64,000 bases of DNA from an uncultured Chloroflexales bacterium (GTDB taxonomy: Bacteria; Chloroflexota; Chloroflexia; Chloroflexales; Chloroflexaceae). The stretch lies in contig CALGUG010000002.1 of assembly GCA_937902315.1 (NCBI GenBank), forward strand, positions 1 to 64,000. The letters are read 5' to 3'. The position numbers and the translations under genes are program-made. A model generated the notes under the pieces. The model did not search any database. It was not told the DNA's origin and was given only the letters and a program-made list of their open reading frames with translations. Of the stretch, positions 34,789 through 42,279 are shown piece after piece (the stretch's first letter is position 1; each line of letters opens with the position of its first letter).

Positions 34789-37700
34789 CTACGCCTTGGG
34801 CTGATGCTCGTCTGGAGCGTCTGCTTGTTCTTGATCATCGCTTGGGCTGTTCGAATGAGAATCAACTGTATCGGGTTCAAGCGATGCTTGCTCGTCAGCT
34901 GGAGCAGCAGCTTCGCTTGTTACTTCATCGTGCTTAACGTCGTCTGTATGCTTGGGCCCGAAACGGCTCATCAGCGACGCGTAAAAACTATAGGTAGTTG
35001 GCACGATAAAGAGCGTCAGAATAGTAGAAGAGATCATACCGCCGATGATCACGATACCCAGGCCGCGACGTAACTCGGCACCTGCACCCAAACCGAGGGC
35101 GGTTGGCAGATTACCAAAGATGATGGCTGCCGAGGTCATCATGATCGGGCGGGTACGCACCAGACAGGCGCGCACCAGGGCGTCGTGGGTCGACATGCCC
35201 GCTTCCAGTAGGCGCTTGGTGTATTCCAGCAACATAATCGAGTTTTTGACCACAAGGCCCAGCAGCATAAGCACACCGACCATAGCCACCACATTCAGAT
35301 CGAGCTGCATAATGCGCGCCGAGAAGACCGCACCGATCAAGCTGAGCGGCATGGCTACCATCAAGACGATCGGCTCAGTGAAGGAGCGGAAGGCCACCAC
35401 CAACACGATGTAGATCAGCACGATCGCGATCAGAATCGCCACGAACAGGCTGCTATAACCCTGTTGCTGCTGGTTATAGAACGAGCCGCCGAACTTGACG
35501 CTGATGCCTTCGGGCGGTGGGTTCTGGTCGATGATCTTCTGCATATCGCTGACCACATAGTTGAGGTTGCGGCCCACATTGTTGCCGCCCAGAATGATTT
35601 CGTTCAGGCGGTCGCTGCGCAGTACCGACTTCTGAGTGTATTCGACCTCGCTTCGCGCGATGCTATCGAGCGGTACCAGGTCCGACCCGAAGGGAATGCC
35701 GAGGCTATTGATGCCTGCGATAGTCTGGCGGTCTTCGGGGCGCAGACGCACATTGATCGGGTAGGCGCTGCCGTTTTCGCGGTATTCACCCACCCCTAAA
35801 CCGCTGACCAGAATGCGCAGCGTGCTTACCAAGCTTAGGTTGGTGAAGCCGTATTGCTGGGCGATCGTTTGGTTGATGCGGTAGGTCAGACGCGGTACGC
35901 CGGGTGTGTAAGAGCTGTCGAGATCCTCCAAACCTTCGACCGAGGCGAAGGCGGCCTGTAGCCGTTCGGCGTAGGGCGCGATCTGCTCGTGGGGCAGCGA
36001 ACTGCGAATCTGCACCTGAATCGGGCGGGTCGCCACTAGGGTAACCGTGCTGAATTCGTAGCTGGTTTGGCCGAAGGTGATGCGCGGATAGTCGGCCAGG
36101 AGCGGTCTCAGGCGGGCCTGCACTGTGTCGAGGTTTTTGCCTTTATGGGTCACAAAGAAGTAGACATATTCCGGCCCGTTGATAGCTCCAACGATCGTCA
36201 ACACATTGGTGACATCGGGGTCTTGGGCCAAGATCGCTTCGACCTCGCGGGCCTTGGCATCGCTTTCGGCCAGCGGGGTGCCGGGCGGCATCTCGAAGGA
36301 GACGCCGAACTGTCCGTTTTCATCGATCGGCAGGAATGAGATCGGAATGCTCAAGGCCACCACAACCGTCCAAGCTAGTAGTAGAACGGTCGCTACCAAG
36401 ACGGTGCCTCTGAAACGCAGCGCTAGTTCGAGCGTGCGCTCGTACAACTTCATCAGGCGCGTCTCTTCGACCTTCTCTTGAGTCACATCGTCTTCGAGAT
36501 CGTCGGGTGGTGGGGGCGGCGCGTCTTTGGGGCGTTTCAGCCAGTAGGCGCTCAGCATGGGGCCGTTGGTGAAGGCTTCGAGCAGCGACACCAACATAGC
36601 CGCGATCACGGTGACGGCGAAGGCGTGGTAGATCACGCCGGGCAGGCCGGGTGAGTCGAGCACGGTTAGGAAGACCGCGATGATGGTTAGGGTCATCGAG
36701 ATCACCGATGAGGCGACTTGGTGCGCTCCGCGACTCGAGGCGATGATCGGATTGTAGCCCATTTCAAGGTTGCGGAAGACGTTTTCGCGCACCACAATCG
36801 CATCGTCGATCACCAGACCGACCGAGACCGAGAGCGCCAAGAGGGTGACGATATTGAGCGACAGGCCGAGCAGGTACATCGAAATAAAGGTGCCTGCCAC
36901 AATGATCGGCAGACCGATCACCGTCACCATGGTGTTGCGTAGATTGCGGAAGAAGAACCAGACCACCAAGACGGCGAAGAAGATCGCGATCATAATGTCT
37001 TCGAGCGCGCCGTTGACATTCATCTCGACTTCTTCGGCTTGGTTCATAATCACGTTGTAGACCAGGTCGGGGTGTTGCTCGAAGACCGAGTCGAGCTTGG
37101 CGAGTGCCGCTTGAGCAGTGCTGTTGGTGTTGGCCGAGCTCTGGCGCGTGATCGCAAGCACCACTGTATCGACGCCGTTCAGACGTGAGTAGCTGCTGTC
37201 TTCGGCGCGCCCATCGCGGATGGTGGCGACATCGCCGACGCTGTAGCCTGTGACGCTCAAGGCGACTTGGGCGATGTCTTGCACATTGGTGAAGACGCTG
37301 CTGGCGCGCAGTTTGTACTCTTGGCCCTCGGCGACGATGCTGCCAAGCCCAATATCGCTGTTAGCGGCTGCGATCGCCGCGCTCACTTCGGCTGGCGGAA
37401 TACGCAAGGCTTGCAAGCGGGCTAGATCGAGATCGACATTGATCTGGCGCTCTTTCCCGCCAAAGACCGTGACCGAGCCAACACCTTGGGCCGACTGGAC
37501 TTCGGGGGCGATCGTATCTTTCAAAAGCTGATAGAGCGCCTCGGGCGACCTGTCGCCCGTGCTATTGACAGCAACCAGCAGAATCGGTAGATCGGTTTGG
37601 CCGTATTGGGTAAAGATCGGGTCGAGAACGCCGACTGGTAAGGTGGCGCGTATCATACCGACACGATCTTGAAGGCGCTGTTGGGTTGCGTTTAGATCGA

Positions 37701-38034
37701 TACCAGTATCGAATTGAATGATGATGAGAGCGAAGTCGTCGTAGCTGGTCGAGGTGATCGAATCGAGGTCGTCGAGGGTCGAGATCTGGTCTTCGATCGG
37801 CTTGACGACGGTATCGGCGATCATTTCGGGGCTAGCGCCTGGATAGGCGACCACCATAGCGATGGTAGGTAGGCTAGAGCTTGGTAAAAGTGCGATTGGC
37901 AGCTTTACAAAGCTGTAGATGCCCAGCAACAAGATGCTGACCATCACCATAGTGATAAAAACTGGCTCGCGAATGGAGAAATCAGCTAGGATGTTGCCTC
38001 GCAGACGTGATATTTCGGATCGGCGTTTGTCCAT
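34789..38034 (-). CDS. RND multidrug efflux transporter (AcrB/MdtB family)
   Basis: A 1,081-residue RND permease with the standard architecture: TM1 (PVFITMVMVSILLLGIYSF), a periplasmic porter loop, TM2-6, an internally repeated second half, and a last TM cluster. The proton-relay region is in TM4 (SVSVGLVIDDAIVVRENV, Asp-Asp pair). The opening lines FVKLPIALLPSSSLPTIAM and YPGASPEMIADTVVKPIE are characteristic. The acidic C-terminal tail (about 60 residues) is an extension beyond most relatives. It pumps hydrophobic compounds using proton motive force. The adaptor gene follows directly. Confidence 0.95.
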   Translation of the reverse strand: MDKRRSEISRLRGNILADFSIREPVFITMVMVSILLLGIYSFVKLPIALLPSSSLPTIAMVVAYPGASPEMIADTVVKPIEDQISTLDDLDSITSTSYDDFALIIIQFDTGIDLNATQQRLQDRVGMIRATLPVGVLDPIFTQYGQTDLPILLVAVNSTGDRSPEALYQLLKDTIAPEVQSAQGVGSVTVFGGKERQINVDLDLARLQALRIPPAEVSAAIAAANSDIGLGSIVAEGQEYKLRASSVFTNVQDIAQVALSVTGYSVGDVATIRDGRAEDSSYSRLNGVDTVVLAITRQSSANTNSTAQAALAKLDSVFEQHPDLVYNVIMNQAEEVEMNVNGALEDIMIAIFFAVLVVWFFFRNLRNTMVTVIGLPIIVAGTFISMYLLGLSLNIVTLLALSVSVGLVIDDAIVVRENVFRNLEMGYNPIIASSRGAHQVASSVISMTLTIIAVFLTVLDSPGLPGVIYHAFAVTVIAAMLVSLLEAFTNGPMLSAYWLKRPKDAPPPPPDDLEDDVTQEKVEETRLMKLYERTLELALRFRGTVLVATVLLLAWTVVVALSIPISFLPIDENGQFGVSFEMPPGTPLAESDAKAREVEAILAQDPDVTNVLTIVGAINGPEYVYFFVTHKGKNLDTVQARLRPLLADYPRITFGQTSYEFSTVTLVATRPIQVQIRSSLPHEQIAPYAERLQAAFASVEGLEDLDSSYTPGVPRLTYRINQTIAQQYGFTNLSLVSTLRILVSGLGVGEYRENGSAYPINVRLRPEDRQTIAGINSLGIPFGSDLVPLDSIARSEVEYTQKSVLRSDRLNEIILGGNNVGRNLNYVVSDMQKIIDQNPPPEGISVKFGGSFYNQQQQGYSSLFVAILIAIVLIYIVLVVAFRSFTEPIVLMVAMPLSLIGAVFSARIMQLDLNVVAMVGVLMLLGLVVKNSIMLLEYTKRLLEAGMSTHDALVRACLVRTRPIMMTSAAIIFGNLPTALGLGAGAELRRGLGIVIIGGMISSTILTLFIVPTTYSFYASLMSRFGPKHTDDVKHDEVTSEAAAPADEQASLEPDTVDSHSNSPSDDQEQADAPDEHQPKA

Positions 38035-38293
38035 AGCGAAACGTTTCTGTATAAATCAAAGATTATACCTTACAAACCGTTTGGTGTCGCTTAATGATAC
38101 CTCTCTTTTGCTACCAATAGCATATTCGCTGATTACCTGAAGCTGTCTAACGAGCCGACTAAACGCGCCTTATGAGAGCGCACCAGTGCCACTCTGCAAG
38201 ATATGAGCCGTAAAAAGAAGCTGTTGCCAGCCATCCTGAAATCTCTCTGACCATCACGAGATCTAAAAGCCGATAAGAATCGAAATTGACCCC

Positions 38294-38322
38294 TTGACAA
38301 CTGTTTTGAGCCGTGCTATATT
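38294..38322 (+). promoter_or_regulatory. Strong sigma70-type promoter
   Basis: TTGACA (38294-38299, perfect), exactly 17 nt, TATATT (38317-38322, 5/6). It drives the 48-residue small gene at 38380. Confidence 0.8.
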
Positions 38323-38379
38323 CTTTTCAACTGGAATGCGCAACAAGATGCGCAGTGTGATGATGAGAGGACGACGATC

Positions 38380-38526
38380 ATGACCCGACGAAATCAACAA
38401 AACACGCTAGCCCTTATGAAACACAATTCACTGTACGTGTTTATTGAGCTCGAAAAGGGTTATATGACATGCGATTTAAGTGATCGTCGCCCAGCAGCTA
38501 GTGTGATACGGAGTGATAAGCTATGA
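38380..38526 (+). CDS. Small unrecognised protein (48 aa)
   Basis: An open frame of 48 codons starting ATGACCCGACG, with AGAGGA 8 nt upstream, 58 bp after a strong promoter and followed by a strong terminator, so it is likely transcribed and translated. It reads MTRRNQQNTLALMKHNS and then LYVFIELEKGYMTCDLSD. There is no signal peptide or membrane segment. I do not recognise a family. The last codons are part of a long inverted repeat (38500-38650), so the transcript may also act as a structured RNA. Confidence 0.55.
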   Translation: MTRRNQQNTLALMKHNSLYVFIELEKGYMTCDLSDRRPAASVIRSDKL

Positions 38527-38642
38527 CGAGTGAGCGAGCTGTTTAAGCCGCTATGTCAGAGCTTGCACTCGAGCAGCTCTCGGCATAGCGGTTTTTTTGT
38601 GCGCTCATTCTTGAGCTTATTCGATCACTTCCGTATCACAAT
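38500..38642. repeat. Long imperfect inverted repeat around a terminator
   Basis: TGTGATACGGAGTGAT with AAGCT (38500-38523) is complementary to AGCTTATTCGATCACTTCCG with TATCACA (about 38613-38642), with two small bulges. It encloses the terminator at 38548-38598. Confidence 0.6.
38548..38598 (+). terminator. Terminator after the 48-aa gene
   Basis: Outer stem CCGCTATG / CATAGCGG with a nested AGAGCT / AGCTCT stem, then TTTTTTT. Confidence 0.85.
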
Positions 38643-38704
38643 CACATTGTGCACCATCACACTGTGGTATCGGCGTTCTGGTAATAACCCCCGACCGCAC
38701 ACTT

Positions 38705-38776
38705 CTTGCGGTAGCTCAATCGGTAGAGCAACGTACAACTAATACGTGAGTCCGAGTTCGAATCTTGGCCGCGAAG
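38705..38776 (+). tRNA. tRNA-like gene with abnormal anticodon loop (no U33)
   Basis: A 72-nt cloverleaf in standard order: acceptor CTTGCGG/CCGCGAA (6 of 7 pairs, C-A at the end), D stem GCTC/GAGC, anticodon stem ACGTA/TACGT (perfect), T arm CCGAG-TTCGAAT-CTTGG. The seven-base loop is CAACTAA, so position 33 is A instead of the near-universal U, and the nominal anticodon would be ACT. It may be a decayed tRNA, or a tRNA mimic like the Y RNAs further on. It lies 33 bp upstream of the HNH gene. Confidence 0.5.
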
Positions 38777-38808
38777 AAGTATGTGAATTCCGTAAGGGGG
38801 TGGCAACG

Positions 38809-39312
38809 ATGAACGATGTATTGCTTTTGAATGCGAGCTACGAGCCGCTTCGCATTGTGTCCATTCAGCGAGCCATGCGCTTGCTGCTGCAGCAGAAGGC
38901 CGAGATCGTTGAGGCAGGTTTGGGCTACCTGCACACCATTCAAAACAGCTATGTGATGCCCTTGGTGGTGCGCTTGGTACGCTATGTCGCTGTTCCTCGC
39001 CAGACGCGCTTGGCCTGTACGCGACGGGCCTTGCTGATACGCGATGGCGAGACCTGCCAATACTGTGCTGATCAGCCTGGGCGCGTCAATCTGACCGTAG
39101 ATCACGTGATCCCACGTTCTCAGGGCGGCGCCACAAGCTGGGAAAATACCGTGATCGCCTGCAAGCGCTGCAATCATCAAAAGGCCGACCGCACGCCGCA
39201 ACAGGCCGGAATGCAGCTTTTGCGTCCGCCTCAGCGTCCAAGCTACGCAGGCTTCGCGTTGATCCGCGCCATCGAGCGCCACGCGGTTTGGTGTAAGTAC
39301 AGCTATCGCTAG
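38809..39312 (+). CDS. HNH endonuclease-family protein
   Basis: A 167-residue protein with an HNH nuclease fold. The core has CQYCADQPGRVNLTVDHVIP, the RSQGGATSWENTVIAC block (the central Asn) and CKRCNHQKADRTP. Four Cys (CxxC and CxxC) bind a structural zinc. The N-terminal half (VLLLNASYEPLRIVSIQRA) is that of a widespread, conserved HNH family in Chloroflexota, cyanobacteria and actinobacteria, of unproven function. ATG at 38809 with AGGGGG upstream. It sits between two tRNA-type genes and ahead of the Y RNA/Ro60 region. Confidence 0.9.
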   Translation: MNDVLLLNASYEPLRIVSIQRAMRLLLQQKAEIVEAGLGYLHTIQNSYVMPLVVRLVRYVAVPRQTRLACTRRALLIRDGETCQYCADQPGRVNLTVDHVIPRSQGGATSWENTVIACKRCNHQKADRTPQQAGMQLLRPPQRPSYAGFALIRAIERHAVWCKYSYR

Positions 39313-39343
39313 GTGGTTGGAAGTCCGAAACATTCCGTTTCCA

Positions 39344-39415
39344 GCCACTGTAGCTCAATGGCAGAGCACACGCCTTTTAAGCGGGGAGATGTGGGTTCGA
39401 CCCCCACCGGTGGCA
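39344..39415 (+). tRNA. tRNA-Lys(UUU)
   Basis: A 72-nt cloverleaf: acceptor GCCACTG/CGGTGGC (7 pairs with one G-T), D stem GCTC/GAGC, anticodon loop CTTTTAA with U33 and anticodon TTT, T arm GTGGG-TTCGACC-CCCAC, discriminator A. CCA is not encoded. All landmarks are present and it should be functional. Confidence 0.95.
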
Positions 39416-39542
39416 CTGATCGCCTGTTCTTGGAAGAACGAGACCAGCGCGGAATGTAGGCTTTGTGAGCGAGGATATGGTGAGCCGCTTGCTGCTCGGC
39501 TGGTGTTGAACGAGCGAGGGTGAGCTTTCTCGACTAGCAAAT

Positions 39543-39586
39543 GAGTTGATACGGTTCGGATTGGCTTTTGAGAGCCGTATCAACTC
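39543..39586. repeat. Hairpin upstream of the small beta-grasp-like gene
   Basis: Perfect 12-bp inverted repeat GAGTTGATACGG / CCGTATCAACTC with a 20-nt loop, 26 bp before the next start codon. There is no T run, so this is more likely regulatory or a transcript-stabilising stem than a terminator. Confidence 0.5.
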
Positions 39587-39611
39587 CTGATTAGAGAGAG
39601 TGAGGGCAATT

Positions 39612-39818
39612 ATGCAGGGCGAATTGCATGTGCGTTTGAACGGTCGCAGCTACGATTACGACCTGTCGGAGTTGGGCTTGAGTTGCGATGTCTGCGAACA
39701 GGAGTTGCGCCAAGTGCTGGCTCGGCTGCACGATCTCTCGCCCGACCAGCTCGCTGAGTATGTGGTTGTGCGCGAAAAGCAGGCGATTATCGTGCGACCT
39801 ATCGCCCTTTACGGCTAA
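39612..39818 (+). CDS. Small protein, possible ubiquitin-like beta-grasp fold
   Basis: A 68-residue protein, ATG at 39612 after GAGGG. The predicted order is beta hairpin (ELHVRLNGRSYDYDLSE), helix (CEQELRQVLARLHDL), beta hairpin (AEYVVVREKQAIIVRPI), and it ends ALYG. That beta-beta-alpha-beta-beta order and a terminal Gly fit a small ubiquitin-like or MoaD-like protein. An E1-like ThiF gene lies 3.3 kb downstream in the same direction with the Y RNAs and Ro60 between them. The fold assignment is inference from secondary-structure pattern; there is only one terminal Gly, and a Cys pair (CDVC) is unexplained. Confidence 0.45.
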   Translation: MQGELHVRLNGRSYDYDLSELGLSCDVCEQELRQVLARLHDLSPDQLAEYVVVREKQAIIVRPIALYG

Positions 39819-39825
39819 GCTTTGT

Positions 39826-39970
39826 GATCGAGCGTACTCTGACCTAGATGGTTTACACGTCTCACACGAGTGGAATTGCGGGTTCGAATCCCGCTGAGGC
39901 AGCTATGCTTCTTCGCTTGCTTAAACCGGAGGAGCACGAAAAACGACCATCTAAACTTGTACGCTTGATC
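39826..39970 (+). ncRNA. Y RNA 1 (YrlA-like, Ro60-binding; tRNA-like domain)
   Basis: The ends pair (GATCGAGCGTAC with GTACGCTTGATC, 11 of 12). The internal loop is TCTGACC on the left and AACTT on the right, the array's shared motif. The second helix is TAGATGGT/ACCATCTA, then TTACAC. The interior holds an anticodon-like arm, a T arm GCGGG-TTCGAAT-CCCGC (39878-39894) and acceptor strand TGAGGCA. The partner strand and D arm after the cap are degenerate here. Order is T half first, 5' half second, that is, a permuted tRNA fold. Confidence 0.75.
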
Positions 39971-39985
39971 CTATCTAAGCGCTTT

Positions 39986-40119
39986 CCAAGCGTATCCTGA
40001 CCCAACAAGGCTACATACGAAAGGTGCGGGTTCAATTCCCGTTTTCTCAGAGGGAAATAGCTCATTGGTAGAGCGTTCGTTTAGCCGCAAGGCGACCCTG
40101 GTTGAACTTATACGCTTGG
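39986..40119 (+). ncRNA. Y RNA 2 (YrlA-like, Ro60-binding; tRNA-like domain)
   Basis: The ends pair perfectly (CCAAGCGTAT/ATACGCTTGG). Internal loop CCTGACC and AACTT. Second helix CAACAAGG/CCTGGTTG with one mismatch. The T arm GCGGG-TTCAATT-CCCGT leads into TTTCTC, a 3-nt AGA loop, and GGGAAA, so the acceptor helix is closed. D stem GCTC/GAGC follows and TTCGT/ACGAA forms an anticodon-type stem across the permutation. Confidence 0.85.
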
Positions 40120-40131
40120 TTCCGAATCGTA

Positions 40132-40265
40132 TTTGAGCGTATTCTAACTGCTATAGCTTACACCCTGCTTAGGTGAAGGTCGCAGGTTCGAATCCTGCCA
40201 TCGACTTCGGTCGATGTAGCTCAGAGGTTAGAGCAACAATCGCTGTAGCGACTCGTACGCTCAAA
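40132..40265 (+). ncRNA. Y RNA 3 (YrlA-like, Ro60-binding; tRNA-like domain)
   Basis: The ends pair (TTTGAGCGTAT/GTACGCTCAAA, 11 pairs). Internal loop TCTAACT and GACTC. Second helix GCTATAGC/GCTGTAGC. It contains a stem-loop CACC-CTGCTTA-GGTG, the T arm GCAGG-TTCGAAT-CCTGC, then the acceptor helix CATCGAC/GTCGATG (7 perfect pairs) capped by the hyperstable C(TTCG)G tetraloop, then TA and a D stem GCTC/GAGC. It is the clearest permuted tRNA mimic of the set; the cap means it has no free acceptor end. Confidence 0.88.
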
Positions 40266-40281
40266 CCCTTCAAAATGTGAT

Positions 40282-40423
40282 CTGGTGTGCTCAGACCCTA
40301 GAGGCTTACACACGTACTGGTGTACAACCCTGCAGGTTCGAATCCTGCCTTTTCTTCGGAAAAGTGGCGGAAATGGCAGACGCGGTATTGTGACTCACAC
40401 AGCCTTTAGAACTTGCACACCAG
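40282..40423 (+). ncRNA. Y RNA 4 (YrlA-like, Ro60-binding; tRNA-Leu-like domain)
   Basis: The ends pair (CTGGTGTGC/GCACACCAG). Internal loop TCAGACC and AACTT. Second helix CTAGAGGC/GCCTTTAG. T arm GCAGG-TTCGAAT-CCTGC, then CTTTTC-TTCG-GAAAAG, an acceptor helix with a TTCG cap, then TGGCGGAAATGGCAGACGC, which closely resembles the D arm of bacterial tRNA-Leu. CGGTA and TACTG can form an anticodon-type stem across the permutation. Confidence 0.87.
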
Positions 40424-40431
40424 TCCAAGTA

Positions 40432-40501
40432 ATACCACATTCGTTTTAAAGACTTGCGTTCTTGTAACGCAGGGAAACGAAGGCCAATATTTCGTATACC
40501 A
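40432..40501. repeat. Interspersed element A, short copy 5
   Basis: A 70-bp copy with ATACCACATTCG and TTCGTATACC ends and the internal GACTTGCGTTCTTGTAACGC block; the middle is deleted. It has inserted between Y RNAs 4 and 5. Confidence 0.7.
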
Positions 40502-40507
40502 ACCATC

Positions 40508-40595
40508 AGAGACGTACTCTAATAGCATTGGCGTACACATTAGCGCTGCCTGTGGGGGGAAGACTGCGATGTGCCGATGGAACTTGTACGTCTCT
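40508..40595 (+). ncRNA. Y RNA 5 (short, no T arm)
   Basis: The ends pair perfectly (AGAGACGTAC/GTACGTCTCT). Internal loop TCTAATAG and GAACTT. Second helix CATTGGC/GCCGATG, then the shared GTACAC. The interior is only about 35 nt: CACAT/ATGTG can extend the helix around TAGCGCTGCC and GGGGGGAAGACTGCG. There is no GTTCRA T loop, so this unit keeps the Ro-binding part but has lost or never had the tRNA mimic. Confidence 0.7.
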
Positions 40596-40644
40596 CTCAG
40601 CCGCTCGTCTCATGCGTTTCGTTCCCCATTCTGCTACTATGGGC

Positions 40645-40768
40645 ATGAGACGTACTCCGACTTGATAAGCGTACACTTGGTAATCCTTTCGAGGATAAGG
40701 TTCAACTCCTTAGCATCCCTTTGGGGTGTGTGCGCCGTAAGGCAGCTTATCTGACTAGTACGTCTCAT
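40645..40768 (+). ncRNA. Y RNA 6 (YrlA-like, with long variable-type arm)
   Basis: The ends pair perfectly (ATGAGACGTAC/GTACGTCTCAT). Internal loop TCCGACTT and TGACTA; TCCGA is the same string as in the Ro site of vertebrate Y RNAs. Second helix GATAAGC/GCTTATC. A hairpin ATCCT-TTCG-AGGAT looks like a class II variable arm, then TAAGG-TTCAACT-CCTTA (T arm), acceptor GCATCCC/GGGGTGT (two G-T) closed by TTT, and a D-like GCC-GTAA-GGC. It ends 20 bp before the Ro60 start codon. Confidence 0.83.
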
Positions 40769-40788
40769 CCTCTCCCGAGGTAATCTCC

Positions 40789-42222
40789 ATGACCGAATTG
40801 GATACACGCGCCCAACTGCTCAACAGTTTCCTTGCAACACCGCATGGCAAACTGGCTGATGTCGCTTCGCTGCATAGCGACGCGCTGAAGCGGGACCCGC
40901 TCTTCTATGGACATTTGGCGGCCTGGTACGCTGATCGCGGCGAGGTGCGCGACCACAAAGTGCTGTTTGTGGCCCACCTGTTGACCAGCGACTATAGCGA
41001 ACTGCGCGAAGCTGGCTGGGTATTACTGCAGAGCCTGCCCGTCCATCAGGTCGCGAGCGCGCTCGATCACGCCAAGCGCACGATCGGCAAGCTGCCGCGT
41101 ATGTTCAAGAGCGCGATCAAGAGCTATTTACAGGCTTTGGAAGCGAATCCCAAGCGCTTCGATACGGTCGCTCTGCGCAGCCGCAACGACCTGAAGCACC
41201 TTTACGCCAGTCTGCGTATCGCTCCTAACCCGCGGGCCCAAGCGATCCTCTTCGATGAGACGCCGCCCGAGGATAGCCGCCTGTACATGCTCAAGCAGAT
41301 CGCTCGCTGCCAAGATCCGGCCGAGCAGGCCCGCTTGATCGTCGAGCTGCGCATCCCCTATCCGATCGCGGCCAGCGTGATCAAGAGCATGACGCCGAGC
41401 GTGTTGGTCGCCTTGGTTGAGGTGATGACGCCTCAGGAGCTGGTCAACCATCTTGCCTCGCTGAAGAAGCATGGCGCCTTCGATCATCCCGAGCTGAAGC
41501 AGATGATCGAAGAGAAGATCAAGGCGGTCGAGAGCGATAAGCGGGTTTCGACCTTGAAGGCCAAGCGCGCGCTTGAGCACGTCGAGCTTGACGAGCAGAC
41601 CACGGCCTTGCTGACCGAAGTGACCGATAAGCGAGTCGCCAACATCGCGCGAATCGATCGTTCGGTTGCGCTCTTGGTCGACAAAAGCGGCAGCATGACC
41701 CGAGCGATCGAGGTCGGTAAGCAGGTTGCAGCTCTGGTCAGTGCGATCTGCAGCGACTTCCGCGCCTTCGCCTTCGACACCGTCTCGTTCGAGATCAAAG
41801 CCGAGGGCGACAGTCTGAGCGCTTGGGAGAAGGCCTTCAGTATGATCAAGGCCGACGGCGGCACTAGCATCGGTGCGCCCCTAGCCGAGCTCACCCGCGA
41901 GGGCTATCCGGTCGAGCAGATCGTTATTGTGACCGACCTGGGCGACAATACCGAGCCGCTCTTCCACAAGGCTTATCAAGAGTATGTGAACAAGCTCGGT
42001 CTGCTGCCAAACGTCACCGTGGTGACGGTCGACACCCACCCAGGCCTCTTGCAACAGATCTTGAATGTTTGGCAAGCGGCGGGCGTGCCCTACGTCGTGT
42101 GGGAATTCAAGGGCGACTACTACTCGCTGCCCAACCTCTTGCCGCTCTTGACGCTGCCCGATCGGCGCGAATTGGCTCGTCAGGTGATGGAAGTGCCGCT
42201 GCCCCGACGTCAGGCGGTCTAA
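40789..42222 (+). CDS. rsr: Ro60 ortholog (TROVE and VWA domains), Y RNA-binding protein
   Basis: A 477-residue protein. The N-terminal ~270 residues are a HEAT-like helical TROVE ring (for example LFYGHLAAWYADRGEVRDHK and VLFVAHLLTSDYSELREA). The C-terminal part is a von Willebrand A domain with a complete MIDAS: DKSGSM from Asp298, then GGTSIGAPL, then VTDLGD. Ro60 binds the ends of misfolded RNAs in its ring and Y RNAs on its outer surface. With polynucleotide phosphorylase, a YrlA RNA forms the RYPER degradation machine in Deinococcus. It directly follows six Y RNAs, with GAGGTAATCTCC just before the ATG. Confidence 0.93.
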   Translation: MTELDTRAQLLNSFLATPHGKLADVASLHSDALKRDPLFYGHLAAWYADRGEVRDHKVLFVAHLLTSDYSELREAGWVLLQSLPVHQVASALDHAKRTIGKLPRMFKSAIKSYLQALEANPKRFDTVALRSRNDLKHLYASLRIAPNPRAQAILFDETPPEDSRLYMLKQIARCQDPAEQARLIVELRIPYPIAASVIKSMTPSVLVALVEVMTPQELVNHLASLKKHGAFDHPELKQMIEEKIKAVESDKRVSTLKAKRALEHVELDEQTTALLTEVTDKRVANIARIDRSVALLVDKSGSMTRAIEVGKQVAALVSAICSDFRAFAFDTVSFEIKAEGDSLSAWEKAFSMIKADGGTSIGAPLAELTREGYPVEQIVIVTDLGDNTEPLFHKAYQEYVNKLGLLPNVTVVTVDTHPGLLQQILNVWQAAGVPYVVWEFKGDYYSLPNLLPLLTLPDRRELARQVMEVPLPRRQAV

Positions 42223-42279
42223 GCAAGCATCGCAAGGCGCAGACCGAACCGTCTGCGCCTTCGTTGTAAGGAGCATTGT

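Noticed and set aside
39826..40768. Circularly permuted tRNA genes or permuted group I introns
   Set aside because: I first read the units as permuted tRNAs. The acceptor helices are sealed with tetraloops, the flanks are too small for a group I intron, and the conserved internal loop plus the neighbouring Ro60 gene fit Y RNAs better.
39826..40768. Integron attC sites
   Set aside because: The paired ends suggested attC, but the GTTRRRY and RYYYAAC core boxes are absent and no integrase is present.
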